From Nissolia schottii (lineage: Eukaryota; Streptophyta; Magnoliopsida; Fabales; Fabaceae), in the NCBI GenBank assembly GCA_003254905.1, contig QANU01102192.1, positions 109,311 to 173,310 of the forward strand: a DNA stretch of 64,000 nt, read 5' to 3'. Position numbers and translations under genes: made by a program. Below the pieces are notes generated by a model. The model ran no database searches. It saw only the letters and a list, made by a program, of their open reading frames with translations, and was not told where the DNA came from. This document shows, piece after piece, positions 33,337-45,266 of this stretch. How positions within the stretch are numbered: the stretch's first letter is position 1; every line of letters starts with the position of its first letter.

Positions 33337-34737
33337 TGTTAAGTGTCATATTTTTGCGATTTCACCTATTGAAATGACACCTGTCTGCTTAGGTTTTCAT
33401 GAATTATCTGACTAAATCCCCTACTTTTGTAGGATTTCTAATGTATTCAAAAGATGGATGCAAGCTTATCAAGAGGACAAAATCAAGAAAAATATCACAA
33501 AGAATGAAGCAAAGAAAGCAAAGAACGTCAATTCAGAGGAGCATCCGCTCAACGGTACCCTCAGGCCGCTCAGCGGAAGACCAAGCTAGACCGTTCAGCG
33601 AGACCCCTAGGCCGCTCAACGATCCCTTGCTTCAGACTGAAGAAACTTAGCCACGAAGCAACCTCTGTGGCCACTCTGCAGCCGCCCTGCAAGCCACACT
33701 GACACCGCTCAGCGGCTCTGACAGGATAATGTCAGAGCAGAGCCAGCCTTCAGAAGAAACCTAGCGGTGAAGAAAGCTGCGCCGCTCAGCGGTGCCCTGA
33801 GGCCGCTCAGCGGCCCCTGAAAAATTTTCCTATAAATAGGGCCCTGCAGTTCATCCTAAGATACATTCTTACACACATTTTTTCTCATAGTTTAGAGTCC
33901 GAAATTAATGTTTTGTAGCAACAAAGAGGAGGTTAGTGAAGGAGCCAAGAATGATCAAGGAAGCATGGCAGTCGTTGTCATGACAGTGTGGTAAGCATCC
34001 ATCACCTTGCTTCTGAGATTCTCTCTTGTAAGATGGATATCTAATCCTCTTGTTGTTGGGATTTTGATGAGTATTGTAGCATGATTGTATCCATATGCTT
34101 TTGCATGAATGAATCTATCACTTTCTCTGACTTGCATGAATCGATTTTGCGCTTAATGCTTGTTTTATATTAGCTACCTAAACCATGATTTCAAACTGCA
34201 TTGTTGCGCGTGAGAACGACATCATAAAGTTAGAACTAAATCAATTCATCTTACAAGCCTAATTGCTAGAGATAGAGTTAGGGTTATTAGTTGTTTTAAT
34301 ATCTGGAATCACGTTGGTTTACTTTGTTAAGTTGTGCAAGAAATTGACATCATAATGAAGGAAACCTAATGATCTTTTCATGCTTGAAAGAGATGAACAA
34401 GATAAGAACTGGTGGCGAGGAATCAAAGAAATGGTAATTCATGTGCAATGAGCAAATGGATATAAGAAACTATAATATGATTCAAATCCCAATAAGCTTC
34501 TTGATCTATCTCTGATTTGTTGCCTATTTATCTTTGATGTTGTTTATTTATTTATCTAAGTATAAATCAACCAATCCTTGACTTTATTGTTTAATTACCA
34601 AGCTCAAGAATGATATTTATGCAACTCCCTGTGGATACAACTATACCCGACTATACTGCAATTGGATTCTTTGAGAATCTGAAAGCTGTAAAATGGGATA
34701 TATTCAACGATGAGAGTATTAAAATAAGCTTTCAACA
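33337..34737 (+). mobile_element. Solo LTR, probably Ty3/gypsy type
   Basis: The 1401-bp unit begins TGTTAAGTGTCATA and ends TTCAACA, so TGTT...AACA forms the short inverted ends. Flanks are GCGTT (33332-33336) and ACGTT (34738-34742), a 5-bp duplication with one change. A TATA box TATAAATA at 33831 marks the U3/R side. The U3-like part has repeated CCGCTCAGCGG palindromes. The end carries ACTCCCTGTGGATACAACTA, a motif seen near the 3' end of many plant gypsy LTRs. There is no second LTR, primer site or gag-pol nearby, so I read it as the product of LTR-LTR recombination. Confidence 0.75.
33540..33815. repeat. CCGCTCAGCGG palindrome cluster in the LTR U3 region
   Basis: At least five exact or one-mismatch copies of the 11-mer CCGCTCAGCGG and several weaker variants (CCGCTCAACG, CCGTTCAGCG) occur at irregular spacing. 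This part is far richer in G and C than its surroundings. Similar palindromes occur in the U3 of some legume gypsy LTRs. Their role is unknown. Confidence 0.75.
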
Positions 34738-34742
34738 ACGTT

Positions 34743-35941
34743 CCTTTTAGCTTTTGTTGATTGTTTGAAAACGAAACCATGGAAGAAGGAGCCAATGAGA
34801 GTGATGAAGATGATGGTAAAGATTATTGACTAGAGATCTAGAACTTAACAATTGTAATAATTAGGAAGTGGTGATTGAGTTTTATACAACAAAATATTTA
34901 GGGCCATTTAGAATATTTTATTCTTCATGCTCTTGCTTACTCTCGAAATTAGGTTTCCAAGCAAGCAATGGTAAATGAAGATTATGAAGGGAAAAAAATT
35001 TCTCTCATGAACCTTAGAGCTCAGACATTATCCCTAATTATTATATTTAGAATATTCATGATTAGAATTTTCTCTTTTTAATTTCTTTTGTAAAAATGGT
35101 TTTTAGTATTCGTAGTTATTTTCTTTCTTATTTATGAATTTAGTCTATGCGTCTTGTCTTAGATAATTATTTGAGAATTTCTCACATCTTTTATTGTTAT
35201 CTTTACAGACCACTGTGTATATATTTCTCTCAATGATAAAGGAATACAATTATCTATCTTTGTGAGGAAACAAAAAGTTCATACGTAGGATTAGTTTTAA
35301 TGTGTTAGGAGATATTTACTCAGATTAACCTGATTCGAATCAAATTAAGTAAAATTTAGTAGATATTAAATACATGTAATTTTGATAAAGAAAAGAAAAA
35401 TTAAGCTCGCCTATGATTAAGCACATAATTTTTTTTTTACTTGAATTTTTTTACATTTCATTTTCACCTAGCACAACCACTATATGAGATTCCCTCAATT
35501 ATTATATTTATTTTATTTTTAATCCAAGTCTCCTTAAATAATTTAAAACTTGGAGAAAAAGTTAACAAAATCCCCAGCATATTGCAAATCTTTGCCATTC
35601 GTATATACCTTTTACGATTCTTCATTATCCAAGATTCAAGTCTTCATTTTTAAATATTATTTAAAGAATAGTAAATTATTGCTATATACTATCTACCAAG
35701 ATTTGATGATCTGTTGTAACCATGACCTCATTCTTATCTTCCTGGTAGAGAATCACAAATTCACAATTACTTATATTTATTATCCCAATCAACTGCCAAA
35801 ATGACCATACCATCCCTTCCCTTCACATATGAGGATACGTTCCACTTCCACACCCTCAATGCATCTCTACTCTATAGAAAAATGTCCTTGTATGTTATTA
35901 TTAAGTCCTGCATAATTTAGAAATATCTATACTTTTATATT

Positions 35942-35984
<43 letters not shown>

Positions 35985-37190
35985 GCGTTGACCATGCTTA
36001 ACTTATTTAATGGTCACATTTTCCTTTTTAATGTGTCCTTTAAAAATAATTAAATTTACAAACATGACATTATCTCTTAAAGCCGCACGAAAAAAGGAAG
36101 TTACAGTCAACAGTACACAACTTGCTAAACGATTTCATTTGCTCCACGATCACAGCCTAACAAATTCACCTTAATTTATATTTTAATATTTTTAAAGAGT
36201 AATTTATATTTTAATACAATCATAATCTATACATTCATACATTTATAGCTCAGTTATACATTTATACTTCTCACGTTCGACATGAGCAGACACTACCTGC
36301 CCCCTCTAGTGATCATAATCCATTTTAAAATACCTTAAACAAGTATTAATCTTGATCAATTAGTCTGTGAAATCTGATATAGACCTATTTAATTTTAAGA
36401 TTTATTGGCAACATTTTTTTTTTCTGTGTACGTGTTTTCTTTTGGGAATGATTTAATTGTTGGTTAACTTTTTAATTGGTGTCCACGTTAATTTCTTGAT
36501 AAAAAAAACTTTTAATTTATCTTTGAATATTTTAAATATTAATTTTACTGGATTTTTTTTGGTCCAAAATGTTAGGAAATTAATGAAAATACCATTTAAA
36601 ATGTTTAAAAAATAATTAAAGACATTCAAGAATCAAGTAGAAGTATTTTGTAAAAAGTTTAAGGATTAAGACATTTATTTTTCCTAAGACAAGTAGTAGT
36701 ATATGTGAAACGAATAACGTTTTTCATTGTCGGATGCTAGGTAGGTATTAGTGGTCGGGGGAATCTACGGAGAAATTGACTAGTCACGTGACAACACCTT
36801 CTTTTTCGAAAAACAACACGTGATGTTGCTGCATTATTTTATTTTTTTAAAATATTTTAATTCAGAATTCGAGATGATTCCTTCCTACTTCTCCGCAAAT
36901 GAGTTTTTACGATTTTACGAAACTTCGAGGAAAGAAGCCCAACCGCCCGCATAATCTCCCCCCCATATTTAATTATTTATATACCACTCAATTTTTTCAT
37001 TAGGACGTTTAACACAAGATAACGTGGATAAATTGTCAATATTTTTGTATTTAAATTATTTGATAATTTATATTAATTTATTTAGTTATGTAATGTTGTT
37101 AGATTATTCTATGAGAAGTATCTTCTATATTATTATAATAATTATTTAACTATGATAAAAGTATTGTTAACATAAAAAATATCTTTCTCT
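34743..37190. other. AT-rich spacer with a long (TA)n run
   Basis: No gene is seen. A (TA)n microsatellite of about 17 units lies at 35946-35980. The frames at 35441-35804 are low-complexity, Ile/Leu-rich readings of AT-rich DNA. Confidence 0.55.
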
Positions 37191-37815
37191 CTTCATGAGC
37201 CACCATCACCTACAACTATCGCCACCACCTACCACTCCCACCACTACTCCTGCTGCCACCAACGCATACCACCCGCTATCACTGCAACACCACTACATCA
37301 CTTTAGTCGTTGCCACTACATCACCACCATTGTCGCCGCCACCACTGTCACCATTGTCGTCGCCACAACCACCACTACCTCCCACTCACCACCACCACAC
37401 CACCATCACCATCGTCACCTCCACCACCACTACCATCGTTGTTGTCGCCACCATCGTCACCATTCTCATCGCCATAGCCACCACCATTATCATTACTTAG
37501 CCACCATCATCATTGTCATTGCCATAACCATCACCACTACCGCCACCGCCCATTGCTCCTGCCACTGTCATTACTTCCACTACTCACTGCCACCACATCT
37601 ACTATCACGACCATAATTGTCGCCACCGTCACAACATCTATCACTGACACCTCTACCACGACCAACCTCCATTACCATAATTGTTGTCATCATTACCACA
37701 ACTCCTTATTTTCACCACTACAATCGCCACTACCATCACCATTACGACTACCCATCACTACCATTGCCACCATCACCTTTGTTGTTGCCTTTACCACCAT
37801 CACAACCACCGCAAT
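37191..37815. repeat. Degenerate CAC/ACC/CAT trinucleotide tract
   Basis: About 625 bp are built almost entirely from CAC, ACC, CAT and TCG-type triplets, with C far above G on the plus strand. All plus frames stay open for 70 to 100 codons as His/Thr/Pro/Ser-rich strings simply because the triplets rarely form stops. I see no exon signals or conserved domain, so I call it an expanded and decayed simple repeat. Confidence 0.8.
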
Positions 37816-38214
37816 ACATCAACTAATTTTTATTATTTTTATTTTATTTATTTATTTATAGGACATTATGGTAAAATACATTTATTATCTAGCATTTATT
37901 TTGATATACCAAATGTGATAATGTAAATTGTCAATTACATTACATATGCATACTAAACACTACAATGTAATATTATCAGTAATTTAAAGAATAGTAATCT
38001 TTTTGACAAATAATTCAAACTATTGATAATCATAATAAATAATGTGTTAAATGCCCTCTTAGTTAAATTTAAAAAAAAAAGTAAAAGAAAAAGAAAAGTA
38101 GAAGTTCAGTCCAATGGATTTGGACACTGAGTAGCATTAGAAGGATGATGAGATTGTGATGCATTAATTAATATATTATTTTTAAATTTACTTGGAAAAT
38201 AGGGATATCGTCTT
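37816..38214. other. Spacer without recognised features
   Basis: AT-rich DNA between the trinucleotide tract and the pararetrovirus-like remnant. Confidence 0.5.
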
Positions 38215-38640
38215 CATCAGATGTATCTTATTCTTCACTCGATTCGGTTGGAGCAATCAATGTAGTGTAACCCTTTGGTTTTCTCTTTCAGTGTCTATTG
38301 ATGTGGCCATCAGTATCCTTGAAATATCTGCATATTCTTCTTCCAAAAGGCCATGACCAGAGTTTTTGAACCACTCCTCAACAGTGCCTTGATCTACATA
38401 TATAACATTCGCTTATTCTCACTTGATGAAGATCCTGTATTTTACTGCTAATGTTTCCTTGAAGGTGATGTGATAGTGAAGCTCTGCTAGTTTGAACTGT
38501 CAACTTGCATGACCACAGTAGTATTTCTGTCCTTCTAGTTCTTCTATCAAGACAGCTCCCCAATAATGGTCACTAGCATTTGTCTGAAGAATTCTTTTGG
38601 GGTCAGAGCATCCATCCCAACTAAAATATCTTTGCCTAAG
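38215..38640 (-). pseudogene. Endogenous pararetrovirus-like RT/RNase H fragment (Caulimoviridae type)
   Basis: On the minus strand a short stretch near 38510-38600 encodes an NASDHYWGAV motif typical of the start of the RNase H domain in plant pararetroviruses and their integrated copies. Further downstream, in the same reading, are residues of the LHYH / KE-LAVKY region. An in-frame stop and later frameshifts interrupt it, and no capsid, movement or protease parts are recognisable. It is a decayed genomic remnant and cannot produce a working protein. A Ty3/gypsy RNase H is an alternative, but the motif wording favours Caulimoviridae. Confidence 0.62.
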
Positions 38641-40646
38641 AGATCTGTTCCAATGACCTTGGACCAAATGATACAATTTTGTAGGACCTTCAAATGAAAC
38701 TAAAAAGAAGCAGAGTCTCAACCAAGAAGACACTGACAGAATCCTCAAGCACCTCTCCCCTAGAAACAGAGGGAAAATTGAGACAAAAGGATAGCCAAAA
38801 AAGAAAGGAGGTGGTTCATATGAGTGTGTGAGTTTAGTTCCTAGAAAAGACTTTAGAGGAGGTGTGAAATAGGATGCCGATATATCTTGCTCCGCTCCAG
38901 TTATTTGGACCTGAATTTTAAACCTTGTAGGCAAGGTGTGGTCCATCATTTTTTCTTCTTCTTTATAGTATGTCAAAAAAAAAAGGCTTACTATTTTTTT
39001 TTAACAATAACATATAATTAAATATTAAAAAAATTATCCAAAAATATATTTTTTTGGTTAACAAATAAAATTAATCTAAAGCAGACATGCACTTTAGTTG
39101 TTGCCCGACACAAAAACTTGTATCTTAGTGGCAGAAGAAGCTGAGGTGCTGTCTATGTATGAGTATGACATACACTCTCACTATATGCAATGGATTTCTT
39201 ACTAATATGCCATTGTCTCCTCTTCCGTGTGCAAAAGGTATTTGTATTAATTAACCGAATGCTAATTCTAATGTTTTGTACACCATATATTTTTAGATAT
39301 GAAGCCTGTCGCCTTGCCATCGTTACACATCCATATGAATTGATCTTCTCCTTATTGAATATCAGTGGTCTTTACGTGTCTATCAAATATTGAATTAATG
39401 TTGTGTTATTTTTTTTTATATCGTATATAACAAAAATATAAAGAAAAAAAATGAGAAAAATTGAGTAAGATGATAAAAAATAACATATAACAAAACGATT
39501 AATAAGTGTTAAAATTTTAATGATAAAAGAGAAAATTCTAAAACTTGTAACAACTAATTATGTGAGTATGAAGTGGGAGATAGTTTAAATTTATTATTTT
39601 ACCTTTTTTAAATTTATTATTTGTAAGGATTAAAATAATTTATAATAAATTAGATACCAGAAAATGATATTTTTTTCTCCGTATCTCTCTTATTAAATGT
39701 AATAGATTATATATTCTTTCATGAATCTCATATTTAACCCACCAAATCTAATCAGTAACATATATTATGTAAAATTTTAAAGCGAAAAGATTCATGGCAA
39801 TGCCCAAAATATTTCTTATTAGGAGTAAAAGTGTTACTTTTTATGTTTTTTTTTTTGGTTAAATGTTACATTTTGTGTTTAAACATAGTGAAGGTGCCAT
39901 TTTAGACCCAAATTTTACACAAAAAATGGATTTTCTCTACGTTATGAGAGAGAAAAATAAATATTTAAATTATGTATTTTTTTAAAAAAAGTATTTATTT
40001 ATAATATTTATATTTTTCTCTTTCATAACATTATTAAGTATAGTCATATTTAATATCAGGTGATCCATTCTCCTAATTCTGGAATACATACAATAAAAAT
40101 GATAGTAAAATCCTTTCAAAAATGATTGTTAGACTATATCGACTCTATAATTAATTTTCATTTTTCTCACCGTTGCTTTTTTATTTATTTATGATCCAAA
40201 TATTACGTGGATTACGAAATATTTAATCTATGGAGACACAGCACGTGCAAGGTGAAGAGTGTAATTTCATCTTTTCCTTTTTGAGACACACACACACCCA
40301 CTACAGTTAAAAAATCATGATCCACTGCCACTCTCTCTCTCTTTTCAATATATCGTTGTTGATTCGATAAAACCGAAGATTCAAAGTGAGTTTAAAAGAA
40401 TCGGACAAGGAGTTAGCACCTCCAAACAGTGAAGCTGAAAATTCCGGGGTTCCTCTGTTCCACTTCTCTCCTCTTTGCTCTGTTTTTATGCGTTTGGCTC
40501 CCCTGTTTCTTTTTTTTTTCCTTCCTCTGTTTTTTCTGCACAGTGAAAACGACTAACGCATCAAACGAGAATCGCCCCTCTTTCTGAAAGATTAGGTAGC
40601 GTTGAATTAGAACAACAACAAGGAGAAGGAGAAGGAGAAGGAGATC
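38641..40646. other. Spacer and ACR10-like promoter region
   Basis: The left part (38640-38976) is still an open minus frame without a recognised domain. The rest is AT-rich up to about 40250. From 40320 to 40646 the sequence turns into a CT-rich and then purine-rich leader, ending in GGAGAA repeats directly before the ATG. Confidence 0.5.
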
Positions 40647-43106
40647 ATGGGAATATTACATGATGATGTGGTGATTATCAGGGAGCCAGAGAAAGAAGGT
40701 GACCCAACGGTGATAACCGTGAACTGCCCCGACAAGACCGGTCTTGGTTTTGACTTGTGCCGCATCATTCTCTTCTTTGGACTTAGCATTGTTCGAGGAG
40801 GTAAAAACCCCCTACTCCTCAAAATTCATTGAAACCGTTACCAAATTTGCATTTAACCACACATACATACTGCATTTTTTCTTTCCCCTTTGGGTGGTAA
40901 GACCTCAAGGGCATTCTGGAGGTAAGAGATGAAGTTGGGGTTCTCTCAAAATGCAATCTTGCCCTTCCAATTTAGTGATTTTTGTGAGTTATGAGAAATG
41001 GGTGGGGGGGGGTGTGTGATGTGATTTTCCAGACTAGAAAAGTTAGGTTTTTTTTTTTAAACTTTCTGTCTTTGAGATTTTGGGACTAATTTTTTGTGTT
41101 TCATTGTTTCATGGGATGAAGATGTTTCAACCGATGGGAAATGGTGCTACATAGTGTTCTGGGTAACGGGGAAACAAAAGACAAGGTGGAGTTTGTTGAA
41201 GAAGAGGCTAATTGGGGCATGCCCTTCTTGCTCCTCTGCCTCTGGCATCTCTTTCTACCGCTCTGAGTTGCAGCAGCCGCCGAAGCCGCCGGATGTGTTC
41301 CTTTTGAAGTTCTGTTGCCATGATCGTAGAGGCCTTTTGCATGGTATCCTTGGGGAAACCGAAATCAACCCTTTTGAGAATCCAAGTCTTAATTATTTAT
41401 TAGTCTTAAAGTGTTTGTTATCTTGTTCCGATTTGTTTGGAGTTGTGGTAATCGACTCTTAGGGTTCTGTTTAAATTATTGTGAGAAAACCATGCTAAAA
41501 GGAAAATGAACTGACAATGGCAATTGGCAAGTGATGTTATAGTTTAAGACACTTTCAAGTCTGAATTTTCACTGCAAATTATACTGAATCTCTTTGTTAT
41601 CTTGGGACAGATGTTACAGAGGTTCTTTGTGAGCTGGAGCTCAACATAAAGAAGGTGAAGGTTTCTACTACACCTGACGGCAAAGTGATGGATCTGTTTT
41701 TCATCACGGACACCAGGTTGTACATATCTACACACATATATGTTCTTGGAACAAGCTTGTGTTGTGATTTTAGTACCCTCTTAATGGCTAGTTGTAGTTC
41801 ATTTCAACTGAAATACCTTTATCTATTTACCAAGACTGGATTTGGTGAGCAGGATTGAAAGTGCTCGTTTAATAAAAAACGAAATATGGAACTTGAGTGC
41901 GATTGATAAGATTTGATGAACTATGGTCGTCTGGATAGTTATCCTATCATGGACACCAGGTCATCCTGATGTACGAAATGTGCCCTTAACAAAAGTTCTA
42001 TCCCCGTTTAGGTTACTAATGAACCTGCTCCTTAATCTTGTATGTTTATCAGGGAACTCCTACATACAACAAAGAGAAGGGATGACACGATTGAACAGTT
42101 AACAGCTACTTTGAAGGATGCCTTAATTACCATTGACATTGAATTGGTCGGCCCAGAAATTACTGCTTGCTCTCAAGCATCACCATTCCTTCCAACTGCA
42201 ATCACAGAAGATATATTTGATTTGGAGTTGCCTGATTCAGTTCGAAGGGGGACTGTCACATCAGATTCTGTTTCTATTGTGATGGACAATTCGCTGAGTC
42301 CTGCTCATACGCTTGTCCAAATTATGTGCCAAGATCACAAAGGTCTTCTTTATGACATCATGAGAACACTGAAGGAGTTCAATATTCAGGTATAGTAATT
42401 TGAAATGTGAATAATACAATATTCCTGAAACATTCTTTTGAGCCGATGAAGTGATAGTACAAACTTGATTTCATAATGAATTTGCAATTTGTTGTTCTAA
42501 GAATTCTGAAGATAAAACAGTAATTTGTCATTCAAGCAGATTTCTTATGGGCGCTTCTCCATGAAACCTAGAGGAAAATGCGAGATTGACTTGTTCATCA
42601 TGCAAGTGGATGGGAAAAAGATAGTTGACTCCAACAAGCAGAAGTCTTTGTCATCGCGCCTTAGGAAGGAACTGCTTCGTCCTCTCAGAGTAGCTGTTGT
42701 GAGCAGGGGCCCTGATGCAGAGCTACTGGTTGCGAATCCTGTGGAGTTGTCCGGAAAGGGACGGCCTCTTGTATTTTATGATATTACTCTTGCTCTCAAA
42801 ATGCTTGGCACTTGCATCTTTTCGGTACCAATCTACTCCAATGCTTCTTTTTACTGTCTAGTTTTTCGATGCTTTCTCTGATTTCTCAGTGAAGTGATAG
42901 TCCCTCCAATTTCTAGAATTGACCATTCATTCACAGCATGTCATTATTCTGACTGATTGTTTCAACAGGCCGAGATCGGAAGACACGCTATCGGAGACCG
43001 CGAGTGGGAAGTCTATAGAATCTTGCTAGATGAAGGGGAGGGACTGCCTCTTGCAAGGAACAAGATTGAGAAAGGAGTTTGGAAAATGTTGATGGGTTGG
43101 GAGTGA
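40647..43106 (+). CDS. ACR10: ACT-domain repeat protein, ACR9/ACR10 type
   Basis: Exons 40647-40800, 41122-41343, 41611-41716, 42053-42389, 42540-42824 and 42969-43106 join in frame to 413 codons, close to the roughly 410 residues of Arabidopsis ACR9 and ACR10. ACT domains bind small ligands, often amino acids, and plant ACR proteins are proposed sensors. Repeat 1 covers about residues 20-70 (TVITVNCPDKTGLGFDLCRI). Repeat 2 covers about 108-185 (FLLKFCCHDRRGLLHDVTEV). Repeat 3 covers about 247-320 (TLVQIMCQDHKGLLYDIM). Repeat 4 covers about 330-400 (LLVANPVELSGKGRPLVFYD). The start MGILHDDVVII and the block RGDVSTDGKWCYIVFWV read closer to ACR10 than ACR9. There is no catalytic domain. The leader carries GGAGAA repeats at 40620-40640. 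Confidence 0.93.
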
Positions 43107-45266
43107 TCAAATAGTTGGTCTCATTGTTCCCTTTTTGGATGGACATAGTGCCCTAAACATATAACACGGTCAATCTCACAGCAATGCCAGTGAGATATCA
43201 AATGTAGTTACTAGATCTATTGTGAAAAAATATATGTTGTGTAAATATGGTGATCTTTTTCTGCTGTATATATACTTTAGAGCTTTGGTAATTCTAACTT
43301 GATGTGTACATAGAAATGAGTATTTTATAAATGAAAATGAAATATTGTAAAGTGGTTATGTTTTCAGTATTTTTTTTTTTTCACATTCTTGTTGAAATTG
43401 AAGAGCTTGATTGCTGAAATTTAACATCTGCTATGAACAGTTTGAATTTCTTAAAGAAGCAGTAACAAGTTTGATGGAATTCAAACCTCTTAACATTTTT
43501 ATTCTGTGTGATTTATTAAATGAAAAGGGCTATTTGTGGCAAAATGGTCAACCTACTTTGGTGCCATGTGGAATATAAATTTTATGAGCTACAACCACTG
43601 GCTTTGAGCAGCATGCTACCTTCATTATGGTATTTTATCTTTATTCTAGTTAGGGCAGGCTTGTTTAACTGAGGCCCTACACCATGTCAGATCCACATAC
43701 CTTAATTATATCTATAAACTGTATGATTCATTAGTTCCTATTACATGTTCAACGGTCCCAGTCATTGTTTGTTTTTGTTTGCTACTGTGTTTTTTTTCTT
43801 CTTAGGACACGTTCCAGTCACTGGCATAATTTTCTCACTGATTGCTATTGGAGATATTTTGAAGTTTGTGGAGATTCCCTGGACATTTGCAAATGAGGAA
43901 ACGCCAGCACAAATTTACCTGTATGTCTGATATTTTGGTACCATATGGAATTTATGCATTTTTTCCCCACTTAATATGTTAACATCAAGAACAAAACCAC
44001 ACATTTGTTGCTTTATTACCATCAAAAGTTATTATTTCCATATATGTCAGAAACTCACATTTTTTAAAATATATTTTTTTGTTATCATTCCCATTTGTCT
44101 GCATCATATATAGAGACACCGTGAGGGACAAGAATCATGGTAATATTGACAAAATCTTTGTGTATTATATTTATCTTGTGACACTTACAATTAGATGGTG
44201 CATTAGATTTCGTTCTCAGTTTTGGTATAAAATAAAATAACACTCAGGGTTGCTTTTGGGTTGTTATTGTCGGCTTATAAAAAATGTGAAGAAAATAAAT
44301 AACTAAATAAAAACTTAAACATCAGTCAATGCTTTTGCATAGGAACAGAACATGTGTGTGAGTTTCGCATCACACCTTTTCTTTTCTTAGCTTAGCGGTT
44401 CATACGTCAATATAACAAATTGGCCATTTTTTTTTTTAAAAGACAAAATTGACTTCTCAACGTAGAATTTGTTTAAAACTGGCACATTGCTTTCTCATCA
44501 GTTTATGTTTCAGTTTGTTCAGCAGATAATAACATGATTAAAGGATTCATTAGTGATTAGCTGAACTAAAAGAAAGCAGTGTTTTCCATTTATCAAAGAT
44601 CCAACCATCAACTAAAGGTGTGAGAAGAGTGATAAACAATTTGCTCTATCGCAAAGAATTATGAAAACAATGCTGCCCACAATTTTGAATATATATATAT
44701 ATATANTATATATAAAAAGGATCCAGCGGTCTTACTTACTGTTGCATCGCGAATTAATTTAATGATTATGAAAAGGTAGGAAATGAGTTAGTTAGTTAGT
44801 TACTAACAGGTTAAAGTTGTGCAAAACAAAAAATCCACTGAATTACAAGAAATAAAAGAAAAGAAAAGAAAAGAAAAGAAAAGAGAAGGTTATACATCTT
44901 TAAGATAAGTTTTATTTCATTATCAGGGCTTTTCTGGACAGTATGATTTGGCTTAAATTCCAATTTGGCCTACACTCTTTTTTGAAAATGTCAATGGTAT
45001 TCCCTCGTGTTGCACTGAGTATTGCCACATGTATGTGTGTTTATTCTTCCTTTTTCTTTCCCCACTTTTGAAATCAGCATGTGGAAATTGTGAAAATACT
45101 AGTATCTTAGGCAAGTTGTAGAAAATAAAAAAGGTGATTAAGACAATTCGGATATAAAATTGAGTACAATGAACCAAAGGGAAAGTAAGAAGAATTGAGG
45201 AATAAGAATTTCAGGTATATTCTTAATTTGTGTTTGTTTATGAAAGTGATATAAATTTCTAGCTTT
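43107..45266. other. Spacer between ACR10-like and HGSNAT-like 3' ends
   Basis: The two genes converge here, so both 3'UTRs lie within it. Simple repeats are present: (TA)n at 44689-44712, broken by an N at 44706, and (AAAAG)n at 44854-44885. A 61-codon frame at 43745-43930 has no recognised domain. Confidence 0.55.

Noticed and set aside
33540..33815. CCGCTCAGCGG copies as a CRISPR-like array
   Set aside because: Spacing is irregular, there are no unique equal-length spacers, and the host is a plant. It belongs to an LTR.
37195..37926. Overlapping plus-strand frames rich in His, Thr and Pro
   Set aside because: All three frames are open because of the CAC/ACC triplet composition. There are no exon signals or domains.
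38641..38976. N-terminal part of the 158-codon minus frame as more of the pararetrovirus
   Set aside because: Only the part below about 38640 carries recognisable RNase H residues. The rest shows no family signature.
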